Source of the DNA: Flavobacterium sp. 11
GTDB taxonomy: Bacteria > Bacteroidota > Bacteroidia > Flavobacteriales > Flavobacteriaceae
DNA length: 64,000 bases
Reading direction: 5' to 3'
Assembly (NCBI RefSeq): GCF_002754315.1
Contig: NZ_PEFE01000001.1
Location: 2,108,001 to 2,172,000 of the forward strand
Shown: one piece after another, positions 9,603 through 16,489 of the stretch
Position numbering within the stretch: position 1 is the stretch's first letter
Layout: each line of letters begins with the position of its first letter
Notes under the pieces: generated by a model
Told to the model about the DNA's origin: nothing
The model's database searches: none
What the model saw: only the letters and a program-made list of their open reading frames with translations
Translations under genes and position numbers: made by a program

Positions 9603-10511
9603 TTAAAAGTGAATTACACAATTGGGCAAAAGACTTTTAATACGTTTTTTTTCTACTTCTGATAATTTATTATTTTCAATATGTAATTCTTGTAAGTTTG
9701 TTAAATATTTAATTTCGTTTGGCAAGGTTGTTAATTGATTTCTGCCAAGTTCTAAATAAAGTAAGTTTGTCAATTTTCCAATTTCTTTTGGTAATGATTT
9801 TATTTGATTAAAATTTAGAATAAGAATTCGTAAATTTTTAAGATTACCAATTTCTTTGTCTACATATGTAAGTTCACTTGAACTCATTGAAAGTTCATCT
9901 AATGATGTTAATGTGCATATTTCTTTCGGAAATTTTTCAAAACTGTTACCCCCTAAATTGAATGAAACAATATTTTCTAATTTCGAAATTTGTTTTGGAA
10001 TTATTTTCAACCGTTGATTATCAACGTCAATACTCAATACCTTTTCACTTTCTTGAATTGCGAGCTTAATATTTTTATATTCAAATAGACTTCTGTTTTT
10101 TTTAATAAAATCCCAATATGAAATAGATTTCGTTTTTTCAAGTTTGAGTTTGTAAACTTTATTTTTCTCTGGTGACATCCAAAGTCCATCTATGCTTGAT
10201 TTGTTTTTACTTACTTTGCCACTAAGCAATCCTGTGATAGTTTCGTTATTGTCCCTTTCAACTAATTCAAACGAATTATCTTTATTTAGGTGTCCAACTA
10301 ATTTTAAATCCCCATTTTTTGGCTTATAGTAATAAGAGCCAACTAAAGTTGAATCTAATAAAACTAAAAAGCGAAAATCAATATCTAACTTTTGTCCTTT
10401 ATCAGTTTCTATGTAACCCTCAAAAGTATATGTTGGGCAAAAAGTTTTGTCTTGAGCAAAGGAATTAATTGTGAAAATTAATAATATTAAAATTGAACAA
10501 ATGTTTTTCAT
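9603..10511 (-). CDS. Cassette 4: secreted leucine-rich-repeat protein
   Basis: 302 residues. A Sec signal peptide (MKNICSILILLIFTINSFAQ) precedes a beta-rich middle part of unknown type (about 21-130). From about 170 to 295 there are leucine-rich repeats of the NLxxLxLxxNxLxxLPxEI kind, for example NLRILILNFNQIKSLPKEIG and LLYLELGRNQLTTLPNEI. Likely periplasmic or surface-exposed and involved in protein binding; no enzymatic domain is recognised. It is the last cassette of the array and differs from the other three in having its stop 19 nt, not 8 nt, from the GTT core at 9581. The start ATG (10509-10511) lies 29 bp after the cassette start core. No internal promoter is evident. Confidence 0.8.
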   Translation of the reverse strand: MKNICSILILLIFTINSFAQDKTFCPTYTFEGYIETDKGQKLDIDFRFLVLLDSTLVGSYYYKPKNGDLKLVGHLNKDNSFELVERDNNETITGLLSGKVSKNKSSIDGLWMSPEKNKVYKLKLEKTKSISYWDFIKKNRSLFEYKNIKLAIQESEKVLSIDVDNQRLKIIPKQISKLENIVSFNLGGNSFEKFPKEICTLTSLDELSMSSSELTYVDKEIGNLKNLRILILNFNQIKSLPKEIGKLTNLLYLELGRNQLTTLPNEIKYLTNLQELHIENNKLSEVEKKRIKSLLPNCVIHF

Positions 10512-10540
10512 TTTTGAGTATTTTTGGTAGCCTTGCCACT

Positions 10541-10665
10541 AACGTTCTCGCGCTACAGCGGGTTTGGGACTAAATTAAGCCCATTCTTCGGATTTGCCAA
10601 ATTATCACAAATACAAAACCAACTTTCCATTAAGCCAATTGCCCAAATCCGTTGTAGCGTGTGTT
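10541..10665 (-). repeat. attC-like element between cassettes 3 and 4 (125 bp)
   Basis: It runs from the AAC core at 10541-10543 to the GTT core at 10663-10665. Outer arms pair: GCGCTACAGCGGGTTTGGG near the right-hand cassette-start side against CCCAAATCCGTTGTAGCG on the other. Here the arm reads CGCTACA with TGTAGCG, whereas the 11859 copy has CACTACA with TGTAGTG. This compensatory change argues for selection on base pairing. Confidence 0.78.
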
Positions 10666-10673
10666 AGTGGCTG

Positions 10674-11201
10674 TTATTCTTCTGTTCCTAATATTTTTTT
10701 CGTTAGTTTCTTATTGTGTTGTTTATCGTGAATTTTGCTACTTAATATCCAATAGATAGCAATACCTGTAAAAATAGTTAGAGTTATTGACATTAAATTT
10801 AATCCAAGCAAAATATAGATTAGAATTAGTAATATAGTCATTGTTATTTCAAAACCGTATTTGTCTTTTTCTTCATTACGTCGTTTTAAAATCATTAAAT
10901 TTCCACGCCTTTTATTTATTCTTTCTATCACTTTTTTTGTAATACTGTCAATAGAATAATACTTGTCTAGATCGGGAATTGAAAAACAAATTCCAAACTC
11001 GAGTTCAAGTTTACCCATAAATCGATAATATCGTCTAACGCCTTTAAACGTATTTTTTAATGTATTTTTTGAATGAGCTGGAAATGTAAGAAAGTCAAGA
11101 AAATGAGATTCCGAAAAGTCAGTATCAGGCTTTTGCCTTTCTTCGTTAAAGATTCTTAAAATTATATCTTTTATTTCTGTTTCAGTCATTTTATTTGTCA
11201 T
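10674..11201 (-). CDS. Cassette 3: small membrane protein of unknown function
   Basis: 175 residues from the ATG at 11199-11201. An upstream GTG at 11219 lies inside the cassette-end box and is unlikely to be used; the ATG at 11189 is also possible. The N-terminal two thirds is charged and soluble (MTNKMTETEIKDIILRIFNE), and the C-terminal part has two adjacent hydrophobic helices (about 115-155, MTILLILIYILLGLNLMSI and TIFTGIAIYWILSS), followed by a basic tail. I recognise no domain. The stop TAA (10674-10676) lies inside the cassette-end box, 8 nt from the core, so the reading frame ends exactly where the recombination box begins. Possibly an inner-membrane accessory protein. Confidence 0.72.
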   Translation of the reverse strand: MTNKMTETEIKDIILRIFNEERQKPDTDFSESHFLDFLTFPAHSKNTLKNTFKGVRRYYRFMGKLELEFGICFSIPDLDKYYSIDSITKKVIERINKRRGNLMILKRRNEEKDKYGFEITMTILLILIYILLGLNLMSITLTIFTGIAIYWILSSKIHDKQHNKKLTKKILGTEE

Positions 11202-11220
11202 CTGCGTGCTAATAGCCACT

Positions 11221-11345
11221 AACGTTCCCGCGCTACAAGCAGTTTGGGATTAAATCAGCGTTATCTTTCGGATTTGCCAAAATATCCCAAATACAAGACC
11301 ATTTTTCCATTAAGCCAAATGCCCAAATCCGTTGTAGTGGCTGTT
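11221..11345 (-). repeat. attC-like element between cassettes 2 and 3 (125 bp)
   Basis: Same length and layout as the other two full copies: AAC core at 11221-11223, GTT core at 11343-11345, inner GGATTTGCCAAA hairpin and outer arms CGCTACAAGCAGTTTGGG against CCCAAATCCGTTGTAGTG. This copy has G:T wobble and mismatches in the arms (CGCTACA facing TGTAGTG), as if diverging or rearranged by recombination. Confidence 0.77.
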
Positions 11346-11353
11346 AGTAGCCG

Positions 11354-11824
11354 TTACTTTATCATTTCGTTTATCCATTCCTCAACTGAGTCTGCTAAAA
11401 AATTCTCTTTGGAAGTAAACATCTCTTTCAGAGTTAACTCTTCTTCATTCGTGCAACCTCCGCAAAGAGTTACTTTTTCATCACTTTCCTTGTTTATTTT
11501 TATTTGAGTAAACTCCTGTTCGGTAAGTTTTATTAATTTTTTGGTTTCTAATTTTTCACAAGCAACAGTCGCTAGGTATTTCTCGGCAGGATTTACGTCG
11601 TAAAGTTTAGCTTTAAGTGTTGTATAGTTTTTGTTTTTTAAAATTTCAGATATCTTTTTGACAGGTTCAGATTTAGTTCCTGCATAGAAGCAAGCAAATC
11701 CAATGATATTATTTTTATCCCGTTTAGGAAGTTTAATAGTGATTATTTTAGTGTCAATTTTTTCTTGTTTTTGACAACCAAACATTAAGCTTATTATTAA
11801 TAGAAAGTAGATTTGTTTAATCAT
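11354..11824 (-). CDS. Cassette 2: small lipoprotein of unknown function
   Basis: 156 residues. A lipoprotein signal (MIKQIYFLLIISLMFGCQKQ, lipobox FGC with Cys at about 17) indicates a lipid-anchored envelope protein. The mature part is lysine- and glutamate-rich with six further cysteines at most, including a CGGC cluster (LCGGCTNEEE) that could bind a metal or form a disulfide. I recognise no family. The stop TAA at 11354-11356 is 8 nt from the core of the cassette end, as in cassettes 1 and 3. The start ATG is 34 bp inside the cassette. Expression presumably depends on read-through from the promoter at the head of the array. Confidence 0.75.
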   Translation of the reverse strand: MIKQIYFLLIISLMFGCQKQEKIDTKIITIKLPKRDKNNIIGFACFYAGTKSEPVKKISEILKNKNYTTLKAKLYDVNPAEKYLATVACEKLETKKLIKLTEQEFTQIKINKESDEKVTLCGGCTNEEELTLKEMFTSKENFLADSVEEWINEMIK

Positions 11825-11858
11825 TTGAATTTACGTTTTTTTCGGGGTAATGGCTACT

Positions 11859-11983
11859 AACGCTCTGGCACTACAGCGGGTTTGGGACTAAATTAAGCCC
11901 TATTTTCGGATTTGCCAAATCATCCCAAATACAAAACCATTTTCCCATTAAGCCAAATGCCCAAATCCGTTGTAGTGGCTGTT
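11859..11983 (-). repeat. attC-like element between cassettes 1 and 2 (125 bp)
   Basis: AAC core at 11859-11861, GTT core at 11981-11983. The outer arms GGCACTACAGCGGGTTTGGG and CCCAAATCCGTTGTAGTGGC pair over 17 of 20 positions, with an inner GATTTGCCAAATC hairpin. By eye it is about 85-90% identical to the other two full copies and exactly the same length. Confidence 0.78.
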
Positions 11984-11991
11984 ATGCAACG

Positions 11992-12450
11992 TTATTCTTC
12001 TGTTAGATTTCCGTCTTTATATTTGTAAAACTCGGTGTCAAGTTTGTTTAGTTTGGTGCTTATTTTGTCGTCATATAATTCTTCAACTTCTCTTCTTCTT
12101 AGCTTTTCTATAAAATCATTTTCAGATATATGATTCGGATTGATTAGGTTAATTGCACTTTCAAGAAGTTTGGCAGTTTCAACTTTTGCGTTTTTCTTTA
12201 ACGCTTTTAAAGTTTCATAACAATTTTGACCTGAATTTATAAAGTATTGATTAAAGCCTCCATTATTAACTTCCATTTCTAATTCTTCAATGTTTGCTTT
12301 TGGATTTAGTTTTTCAACTTCTGTTCCTTTTAGTTGATTTTTTACATTTTCATAAGTGTCAACTTTTCCGCTTTCAGAAGAATTCTTTTGTGCGCAACTT
12401 GAGAAAGTCAATAGTAACATTAAAAGTTGAATTTTAATCAAATGTTTCAT
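11992..12450 (-). CDS. Cassette 1: DUF4375-like (DMP19-type) lipoprotein
   Basis: 152 residues. A lipoprotein signal with lipobox (LLLTFSSCAQKN) leads into a helical domain with NNGGFNQYFINSGQNCYETL and ALKKNAKVETAKLLESAI, the signature of DUF4375/DMP19 proteins (NGGFxQYFxNS). Some family members bind nucleic-acid-related partners or act as DNA mimics (DMP19), but this copy is lipid-anchored and its function is unknown. It is the first cassette after the array promoter: the start ATG (12448-12450) is 26 bp from the cassette start core at 12477-12479, and the TAA stop at 11992-11994 is 8 nt from the end core. Confidence 0.8.
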   Translation of the reverse strand: MKHLIKIQLLMLLLTFSSCAQKNSSESGKVDTYENVKNQLKGTEVEKLNPKANIEELEMEVNNGGFNQYFINSGQNCYETLKALKKNAKVETAKLLESAINLINPNHISENDFIEKLRRREVEELYDDKISTKLNKLDTEFYKYKDGNLTEE

Positions 12451-12479
12451 AAAAGCAGTTTTTTATAATGTTGCATAAC

Positions 12480-12491
12480 TAGTATATACTA
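12480..12491. repeat. 12-bp palindrome at the head of the cassette array
   Basis: The perfect palindrome TAGTATATACTA directly abuts the AAC core of cassette 1 (12477-12479). It replaces the 125-bp element found at all other cassette junctions, so it marks the fixed end of the array. Confidence 0.55.
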
Positions 12492-12549
12492 CTGACGACA
12501 TCAGACATATCATCCCTAAATGAGGTAGATATGTCTGATAAAAGTCAGT
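12491..12549 (-). other. Large two-part hairpin at the array head (attI-like or leader structure)
   Basis: A 12-bp perfect stem, ATCAGACATATC (12500-12511) against GATATGTCTGAT (12528-12539), is extended by ACTGAC (12491-12496) against GTCAGT (12544-12549), with small internal loops and a 16-nt top loop. No T-run follows, so it is not a terminator. It sits between the predicted promoter and the first cassette, where an integron attI site would be. Confidence 0.55.
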
Positions 12550-12562
12550 CTTTATCTGTTTT

Positions 12563-12595
12563 CAAATGTATAATAATTATCTTATAAATCATCAA
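12563..12595 (-). promoter_or_regulatory. Promoter reading into the cassette array
   Basis: On the minus strand TTG (12593-12595), a 22-bp spacer and TACATTTG (12563-12570) match the Bacteroidota consensus TTG-N(17-23)-TAnnTTTG. Transcription would begin near 12556, just before the 12491-12549 hairpin, and run through all four cassettes. The upstream cysM transcript is stopped by its own terminator, so this is the likely driver of the array. Confidence 0.65.
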
Positions 12596-12645
12596 AAGGG
12601 CTTTTAATTTGTTGAATACTTTTGACTTACAAGAGAATCTATTTA

Positions 12646-12791
12646 GCACCTTTTGCGTGAAGGATGGAAGTGGAGCTCTTTATTGTTTTATCCCGAAGGG
12701 TAAAATAATAAAAGCGGAAACAAACAGCCTGACCTTGTTGTAGGACTAAACAAAGTAATTTATACGAAAGTGCAACAACAAGGACACGCCC
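12646..12791 (-). ncRNA. Candidate structured RNA / dispersed repeat, long form
   Basis: It folds into two stems: CTTTATTGTTTTA (12678-12690) against TAAAATAATAAAAG (12701-12714) with a CCCGAAGGG apex, and CCTTGTTG (12733-12740) against CAACAAGG (12776-12783). Conserved-looking single-stranded words surround them: GGGCGTGTCC, GGTCAGGC, CACTTCCATCC and TCACGCAAAAGGTGC on the minus strand. The order GCT(A/G)T, hairpin, CACTTCyATC is shared with the two short copies near truA. It may correspond to the Flavo-1 motif known from Flavobacteria, but I cannot verify this. Strand is assigned by that shared order. Confidence 0.5.
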
Positions 12792-12802
12792 AAAAAAAGC
12801 CA

Positions 12803-12835
12803 CAAAAAAAACCGACTTGTTTTCACAAATCGGTT
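12803..12835 (-). terminator. Rho-independent terminator of cysM
   Basis: The stem AACCGACTTGT (12810-12820) / ACAAATCGGTT (12825-12835), with one mismatch, is followed on the minus strand by eight T (A run at 12804-12811). It begins 21 bp after the cysM stop. It closely resembles the lpd terminator at 14768. Confidence 0.8.
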
Positions 12836-12856
12836 CGTATTTAAAGGGATTTCCGT

Positions 12857-13774
12857 TTATACAAATAAGCCTTCGATGCTTAAATAATGTTCTCCGGTGT
12901 CGTAACAAAAAGTCAAGACTTTGGCATTTTCAGGAATTTCGTGCAGTTTTTTGGCCACTGCTGCGAGTGATGCTCCAGAGGATATTCCTACGAACATGCC
13001 TTCTTCTTTGGCGGCTCTTTGGGCATAAGTAAATGCTTCGTCTTTGCTCACTTGAATGGTTCCGTCCAGTAAATCAGTATGCAGGTTTGTGGGGATGAAT
13101 CCTGCTCCAATTCCTTGAATAGGGTGGGGAGCCGGTGCACCACCACTGATTACCGGGGATGCTTCAGGTTCTACAGCGTAGACTTTCAGGTTGGGGAAAT
13201 GTTGTTTCAATATTTCGGAACAACCTGTGATGTGACCGCCGGTTCCTACGCCGGTTATCAAATAATCCAGTCCGTCAGGGAATGCTTTTATGATTTCCTG
13301 AGCGGTGGTTGTTTTATGAATTTCGATATTGGCAGGATTCTCAAACTGAAGTGGTGACCAGGCATTAGGCATTTCGGTTACTAATTCCTGTGCTTTTTCC
13401 AGTGCGCCTTTCATTCCTTTTTCACGGGGCGTCAAGACAAATTCGGCACCATAAAGACTCATGAGTCGGCGTCTTTCTATCGACATGGATTCTGGCATTA
13501 CCAGTATTAATTTATAGCCTTTTACGGCAGCAACCATGGCGAGACCAATTCCCGTATTTCCAGAAGTGGCTTCAATAATAGTACCGCCTGCGGCCAATAA
13601 TCCTTTTGCTTCGGCATCTTCAATCATGGCAAGAGCGATTCTGTCCTTGATACTGGCTCCGGGATTAGCACGTTCCAGTTTGATCCAAACATTATGGTTG
13701 GCACCAAACAAACGATTGATTTTTACGTGTGGCGTGTTGCCTATTGTTTCGAGTATGTTGTTGTATTTTGTCAT
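12857..13774 (-). CDS. cysM: Cysteine synthase (O-acetylserine sulfhydrylase, CysM/CysK family)
   Basis: 305 residues, cytoplasmic, PLP-dependent. Makes L-cysteine from O-acetylserine and sulfide. The PLP lysine is K43 in [10 protein letters not shown]; the substrate/phosphate loop TSGNTGIG is at residues 70-77, and [10 protein letters not shown] is the PLP phosphate cup. Length is normal for the fold-type II family. The lysine context (SIKDR) and short form resemble CysM-type enzymes; CysK remains possible. The gene begins 3 bp after the cysE stop, so cysE and cysM form one operon that makes and uses O-acetylserine. A terminator follows. Confidence 0.92.
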   Translation of the reverse strand: MTKYNNILETIGNTPHVKINRLFGANHNVWIKLERANPGASIKDRIALAMIEDAEAKGLLAAGGTIIEATSGNTGIGLAMVAAVKGYKLILVMPESMSIERRRLMSLYGAEFVLTPREKGMKGALEKAQELVTEMPNAWSPLQFENPANIEIHKTTTAQEIIKAFPDGLDYLITGVGTGGHITGCSEILKQHFPNLKVYAVEPEASPVISGGAPAPHPIQGIGAGFIPTNLHTDLLDGTIQVSKDEAFTYAQRAAKEEGMFVGISSGASLAAVAKKLHEIPENAKVLTFCYDTGEHYLSIEGLFV

Positions 13775-13777
13775 AAT

Positions 13778-14614
13778 TTATATGGAGAAAAAATTAATAT
13801 CTTTTGTTTCCTGCTGATTCAAAACAGTATTTTTATTGGATTGCATGACAAATGAATACGGATTCACACTCTTGGTTATAAACGTATTTCCGCCTATAAT
13901 ACTGTGGTTTCCTATGATGGTGCTTCCGCCCAAAATTGTGGCATTGGCATAAATAATGACATGGTCCTCTACGGTAGGATGGCGTTTTTTTTCTTGCATG
14001 TTTTTCTCGACTTGCAACGCTCCCAAAGTAACTCCTTGATAAATACTCACATGTTTTCCTATGGTTGTGGTCTCGCCAATGACAATTCCGGTACCATGAT
14101 CTATCATAAACGGAACGTCGATGGTAGCACTTGGGTGAATGTCAATTCCGGTTTTGCTATGCGCATATTCGGTAAGAATTCGTGGCAGCAGGCAAGAGGT
14201 ACGGGAAGCAATAGCATTGGCAATGCGATAGACTTCTATAGCAAAAAAACCGGGATAGGAATTGATGATTTCCTGAATACAATCGGCAGCGGGGTCCGTA
14301 TCTAATATGGCTTGTGCATCTTTTTGCATGAATCCGTAAAGGTCAGGAAGTACGGTGTAAAAAGATTCGGCGTCATCCAGAATTTCATTGGCTGATTTGT
14401 CTTTTACAATTTCCGAAAGGATAGCAATAAAATTGGCTTTGTTTTGGTCCAAAAGCAATTCGATTTGAATGGTTTCCAAAGCTTTTTCGGGGAATAATAT
14501 TTTGAATAAATCATCAATCCAATTGATAATTTTGGTAGAATCGATGGCTCTTACCCAATTTTTATTTTGGTTTTCATGCAGTGTATTCGAAAAACGGATG
14601 GTTTCAGTATTCAT
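13778..14614 (-). CDS. cysE: Serine O-acetyltransferase
   Basis: 278 residues. Transfers acetyl from acetyl-CoA to L-serine, the committed step of cysteine synthesis. An N-terminal helical domain (about 1-150) precedes a left-handed parallel beta-helix of hexapeptide repeats with DIHPSATIDVPFMIDHGTGIV, IGETTTIGKHVSIYQGVTLG and YANATILGGSTIIGNHSIIGG. The catalytic His-Asp pair of the family fits MIDHGTG and IDIHP. The long N-terminal region matches the Bacteroidota/plant-like form. It is the first gene of the cysE-cysM operon; the next gene starts 3 bp after its stop. Confidence 0.92.
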   Translation of the reverse strand: MNTETIRFSNTLHENQNKNWVRAIDSTKIINWIDDLFKILFPEKALETIQIELLLDQNKANFIAILSEIVKDKSANEILDDAESFYTVLPDLYGFMQKDAQAILDTDPAADCIQEIINSYPGFFAIEVYRIANAIASRTSCLLPRILTEYAHSKTGIDIHPSATIDVPFMIDHGTGIVIGETTTIGKHVSIYQGVTLGALQVEKNMQEKKRHPTVEDHVIIYANATILGGSTIIGNHSIIGGNTFITKSVNPYSFVMQSNKNTVLNQQETKDINFFSI

Positions 14615-14767
14615 TTATGATGGAATAAAATCGAAATGGAGTTAGTAAAATGGCTTGAAATACAAATATAAAGCAGAATTGAATAGGTTCATAACGCTGC
14701 TTTGTAAATAAATGTTAATATGTTAAATTCCCACAAAATGGATGCTTTGTGTTGGAAATGATTTCAT

Positions 14768-14802
14768 AAAAAAATCCGATTTGCTTTCACAAATCGGATT
14801 TT
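14768..14802 (-). terminator. Rho-independent terminator of lpd
   Basis: The stem AAAATCCGATTTG (14771-14783) / CAAATCGGATTTT (14790-14802) is 13 bp with a 6-nt loop, with A/T runs on both sides, so it may work in both directions. It lies 56 bp after the lpd stop. Confidence 0.75.
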
Positions 14803-14815
14803 ATATTTTTCTATG

Positions 14816-14837
14816 GAGACGCACTGCAGTGCGTCTC
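14816..14837. repeat. 22-bp perfect palindrome (REP-like)
   Basis: A perfect 22-bp palindrome, GAGACGCACTG (14816-14826) and its complement CAGTGCGTCTC (14827-14837), is much more GC-rich than its surroundings. It lies between the lpd stop (14858) and the lpd terminator, so it would be in the lpd 3' untranslated region. It looks like a dispersed palindromic element, but only one copy is in this window. Confidence 0.55.
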
Positions 14838-14857
14838 TACGTTGCATGATTATTTAT

Positions 14858-16246
14858 TTACAAATGTATTACCTCACCATATGCATCAGCTACAGCTTCC
14901 ATAACGGCTTCGCTCATAGTTGGGTGTGGGTGAATTGATTTAAGGATTTCATGTCCTGTAGTTTCCAGTTTACGCGCCACAACTGCCTCAGCAATCATAT
15001 CCGTAACTCCGGCACCAATCATGTGACATCCTAACCATTCTCCGTATTTAGCATCAAAGATTACTTTTACAAAACCATCCGGTGTTCCGGCAGCTTTTGC
15101 TTTTCCTGAAGCTGAAAATGGGAATTTACCAATTTTCAATTCGTATCCTTTTTCTTTAGCTTGTTTTTCAGTTAAACCTACAGAAGCAATTTCTGGAGTA
15201 GCATACGTACAACCCGGAACGTTTCCGTAATCGATAGGTTCTACATGCAATCCTGCAATTTTCTCCACACAATTGATTCCTTCAGCAGAAGCTACGTGAG
15301 CTAATGCTTGCCCTGGCGTAACATCACCAATGGCGTAATAACCCGGAATATTCGTTTGGTTGTAAGCATTCACCAAAATTTTATCTTTGTCAGTAGCAAT
15401 TCCTACTTCTTCTAATCCGATGTTTTCAATGTTGGTTTTGATTCCAACAGCCGAAAGTAAAATTTCAGCTTCTAATACTTCTTCTCCTTTTGCTGTTTTG
15501 ACAAATGCTTTAACACCTGCTCCAGTAGTATCAATTCTCTCAACAGATGAGTTAGTCATGATTTTGATACCTGCTTTTTTCAAAGAACGCTCCATTTGTT
15601 TCGAAATGTCTTCGTCTTCAACAGGAACTACATTTGGCATAAATTCTACGATGGTTACATCAGTTCCCATAGAGTTGTAGAAATGTGCAAATTCAATTCC
15701 AATTGCTCCGGAACCAACAATAATCATCGATTTTGGTTGCGTTGGTAATGTCATTGCTTGTCTGTAACCAATTACTTTTACACCATCTTGAGGCAAGTTT
15801 GGTAACTCGCGTGAACGCGCTCCAGTCGCTACAATGATATGATCTGCACTGTATTCAGTAACTTTATTGTCTTTGTCAGTAACATCAACTTTCTTTCCTG
15901 GTTTTAATTTTCCAAAACCATCAATTACGTCGATTTTATTTTTTTTCATCAAGAATTGAACACCTTTGCTCATTCCATCAGCTACTGAACGGCTGCGTTG
16001 TACCACAGCAGGGAAGTCTTTATCAAATGATGAAACAGTCAATCCATAATCAGAAGCGTGTTTTAGATAATCAAAAACCTGAGCTGATTTTAGTAATGCT
16101 TTAGTTGGAATACAACCCCAGTTCAAGCATACACCACCTAAGTTTTCTTTTTCTATTACGGCTACTTTAAAGCCTAATTGTGATGCTCTAATAGCTGTAA
16201 CATAACCACCTGGACCACTTCCTAAAACTATAATATCGTATTTCAT
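14858..16246 (-). CDS. lpdA: Dihydrolipoyl dehydrogenase (E3)
   Basis: 462 residues. Reoxidises dihydrolipoamide in 2-oxoacid dehydrogenase complexes and the glycine cleavage system with FAD and NAD+. FAD-binding GSGPGG is at 9-14, the redox disulfide CLNWGC is C40/C45, a second Rossmann motif IVGSGAIGIEFA follows, then the YAIGDVTPG FAD loop and the C-terminal HPHPTMSEAVMEA dimer-interface motif with the catalytic His-Glu pair. Full family length. It is monocistronic in this view, with an upstream 243-bp gap and a terminator downstream. Cytoplasmic. Confidence 0.96.
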   Translation of the reverse strand: MKYDIIVLGSGPGGYVTAIRASQLGFKVAVIEKENLGGVCLNWGCIPTKALLKSAQVFDYLKHASDYGLTVSSFDKDFPAVVQRSRSVADGMSKGVQFLMKKNKIDVIDGFGKLKPGKKVDVTDKDNKVTEYSADHIIVATGARSRELPNLPQDGVKVIGYRQAMTLPTQPKSMIIVGSGAIGIEFAHFYNSMGTDVTIVEFMPNVVPVEDEDISKQMERSLKKAGIKIMTNSSVERIDTTGAGVKAFVKTAKGEEVLEAEILLSAVGIKTNIENIGLEEVGIATDKDKILVNAYNQTNIPGYYAIGDVTPGQALAHVASAEGINCVEKIAGLHVEPIDYGNVPGCTYATPEIASVGLTEKQAKEKGYELKIGKFPFSASGKAKAAGTPDGFVKVIFDAKYGEWLGCHMIGAGVTDMIAEAVVARKLETTGHEILKSIHPHPTMSEAVMEAVADAYGEVIHL

Positions 16247-16489
16247 TTCAAAGTTTTTTATTTGTTTTTTATTGGTAAAATGAATTCGTAAAAATTCATT
16301 TTATTTTGTGTGTTTTTCTTGTTTAATTGATTGGGCGAATTTAAGGATTTATTCTGTTTTGAGAAAGTTTCAAAGTAATAAAGTAGCAAACTAACAAATT
16401 TTCAGAAAAAGACCTTGGTTTTAAACAAACTGCTGCAAGGTAAAAATCAAATTTGTGTTTTTTTAGCCTTTGTCGCTTTGTGAAAAAAA

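Larger units (their letters stand above)
9534..12479 (-). mobile_element. Integron-like array of four one-gene cassettes without an integrase (CALIN-like)
   Basis: Four short genes (stop codons at 9603, 10674, 11354, 11992) all read leftward. Three full 125-bp related elements separate them and a shortened one closes the left end. Each cassette starts with GTTA and ends with TAAC, and the two ends of one cassette are inverted copies of each other (GTTATGCAACATTA/TAACGTTGCATAAC, GTTAGTAGCCATTA/TAACGGCTACTAAC and so on). They match each other better than they match neighbouring cassettes. Genes have 19-34 bp leaders and three stop codons lie 8 nt before the AAC core. This is how integron cassettes are built: R'' of a cassette is complementary to its own R'. 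The R boxes only partly fit the classical RYYYAAC/GTTRRRY consensus. No tyrosine recombinase is in the window. Transposon-derived spread is the main alternative. Confidence 0.72.

Noticed and set aside
10541..11983. MITE or transposon insertions instead of attC-like sites
   Set aside because: No target-site duplications; the inverted boxes are specific to each cassette rather than to the repeated element, which fits cassette ends better. Not fully excluded.
9534..12479. CRISPR array
   Set aside because: Repeats are 125 bp, spacers are whole genes of 460-910 bp, and no cas gene is present.
12491..12549. Terminator before the array
   Set aside because: No T-run on either strand; it lies just after a promoter.
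12639..12908. 89-codon open frame on the minus strand
   Set aside because: It overlaps the structured repeat 12646-12791, the cysM terminator and the cysM 3' end, and its protein is not credible.
13904..14305. 133-codon plus-strand frame opposite cysE
   Set aside because: Shadow of cysE; the cysE protein is a clear family member.
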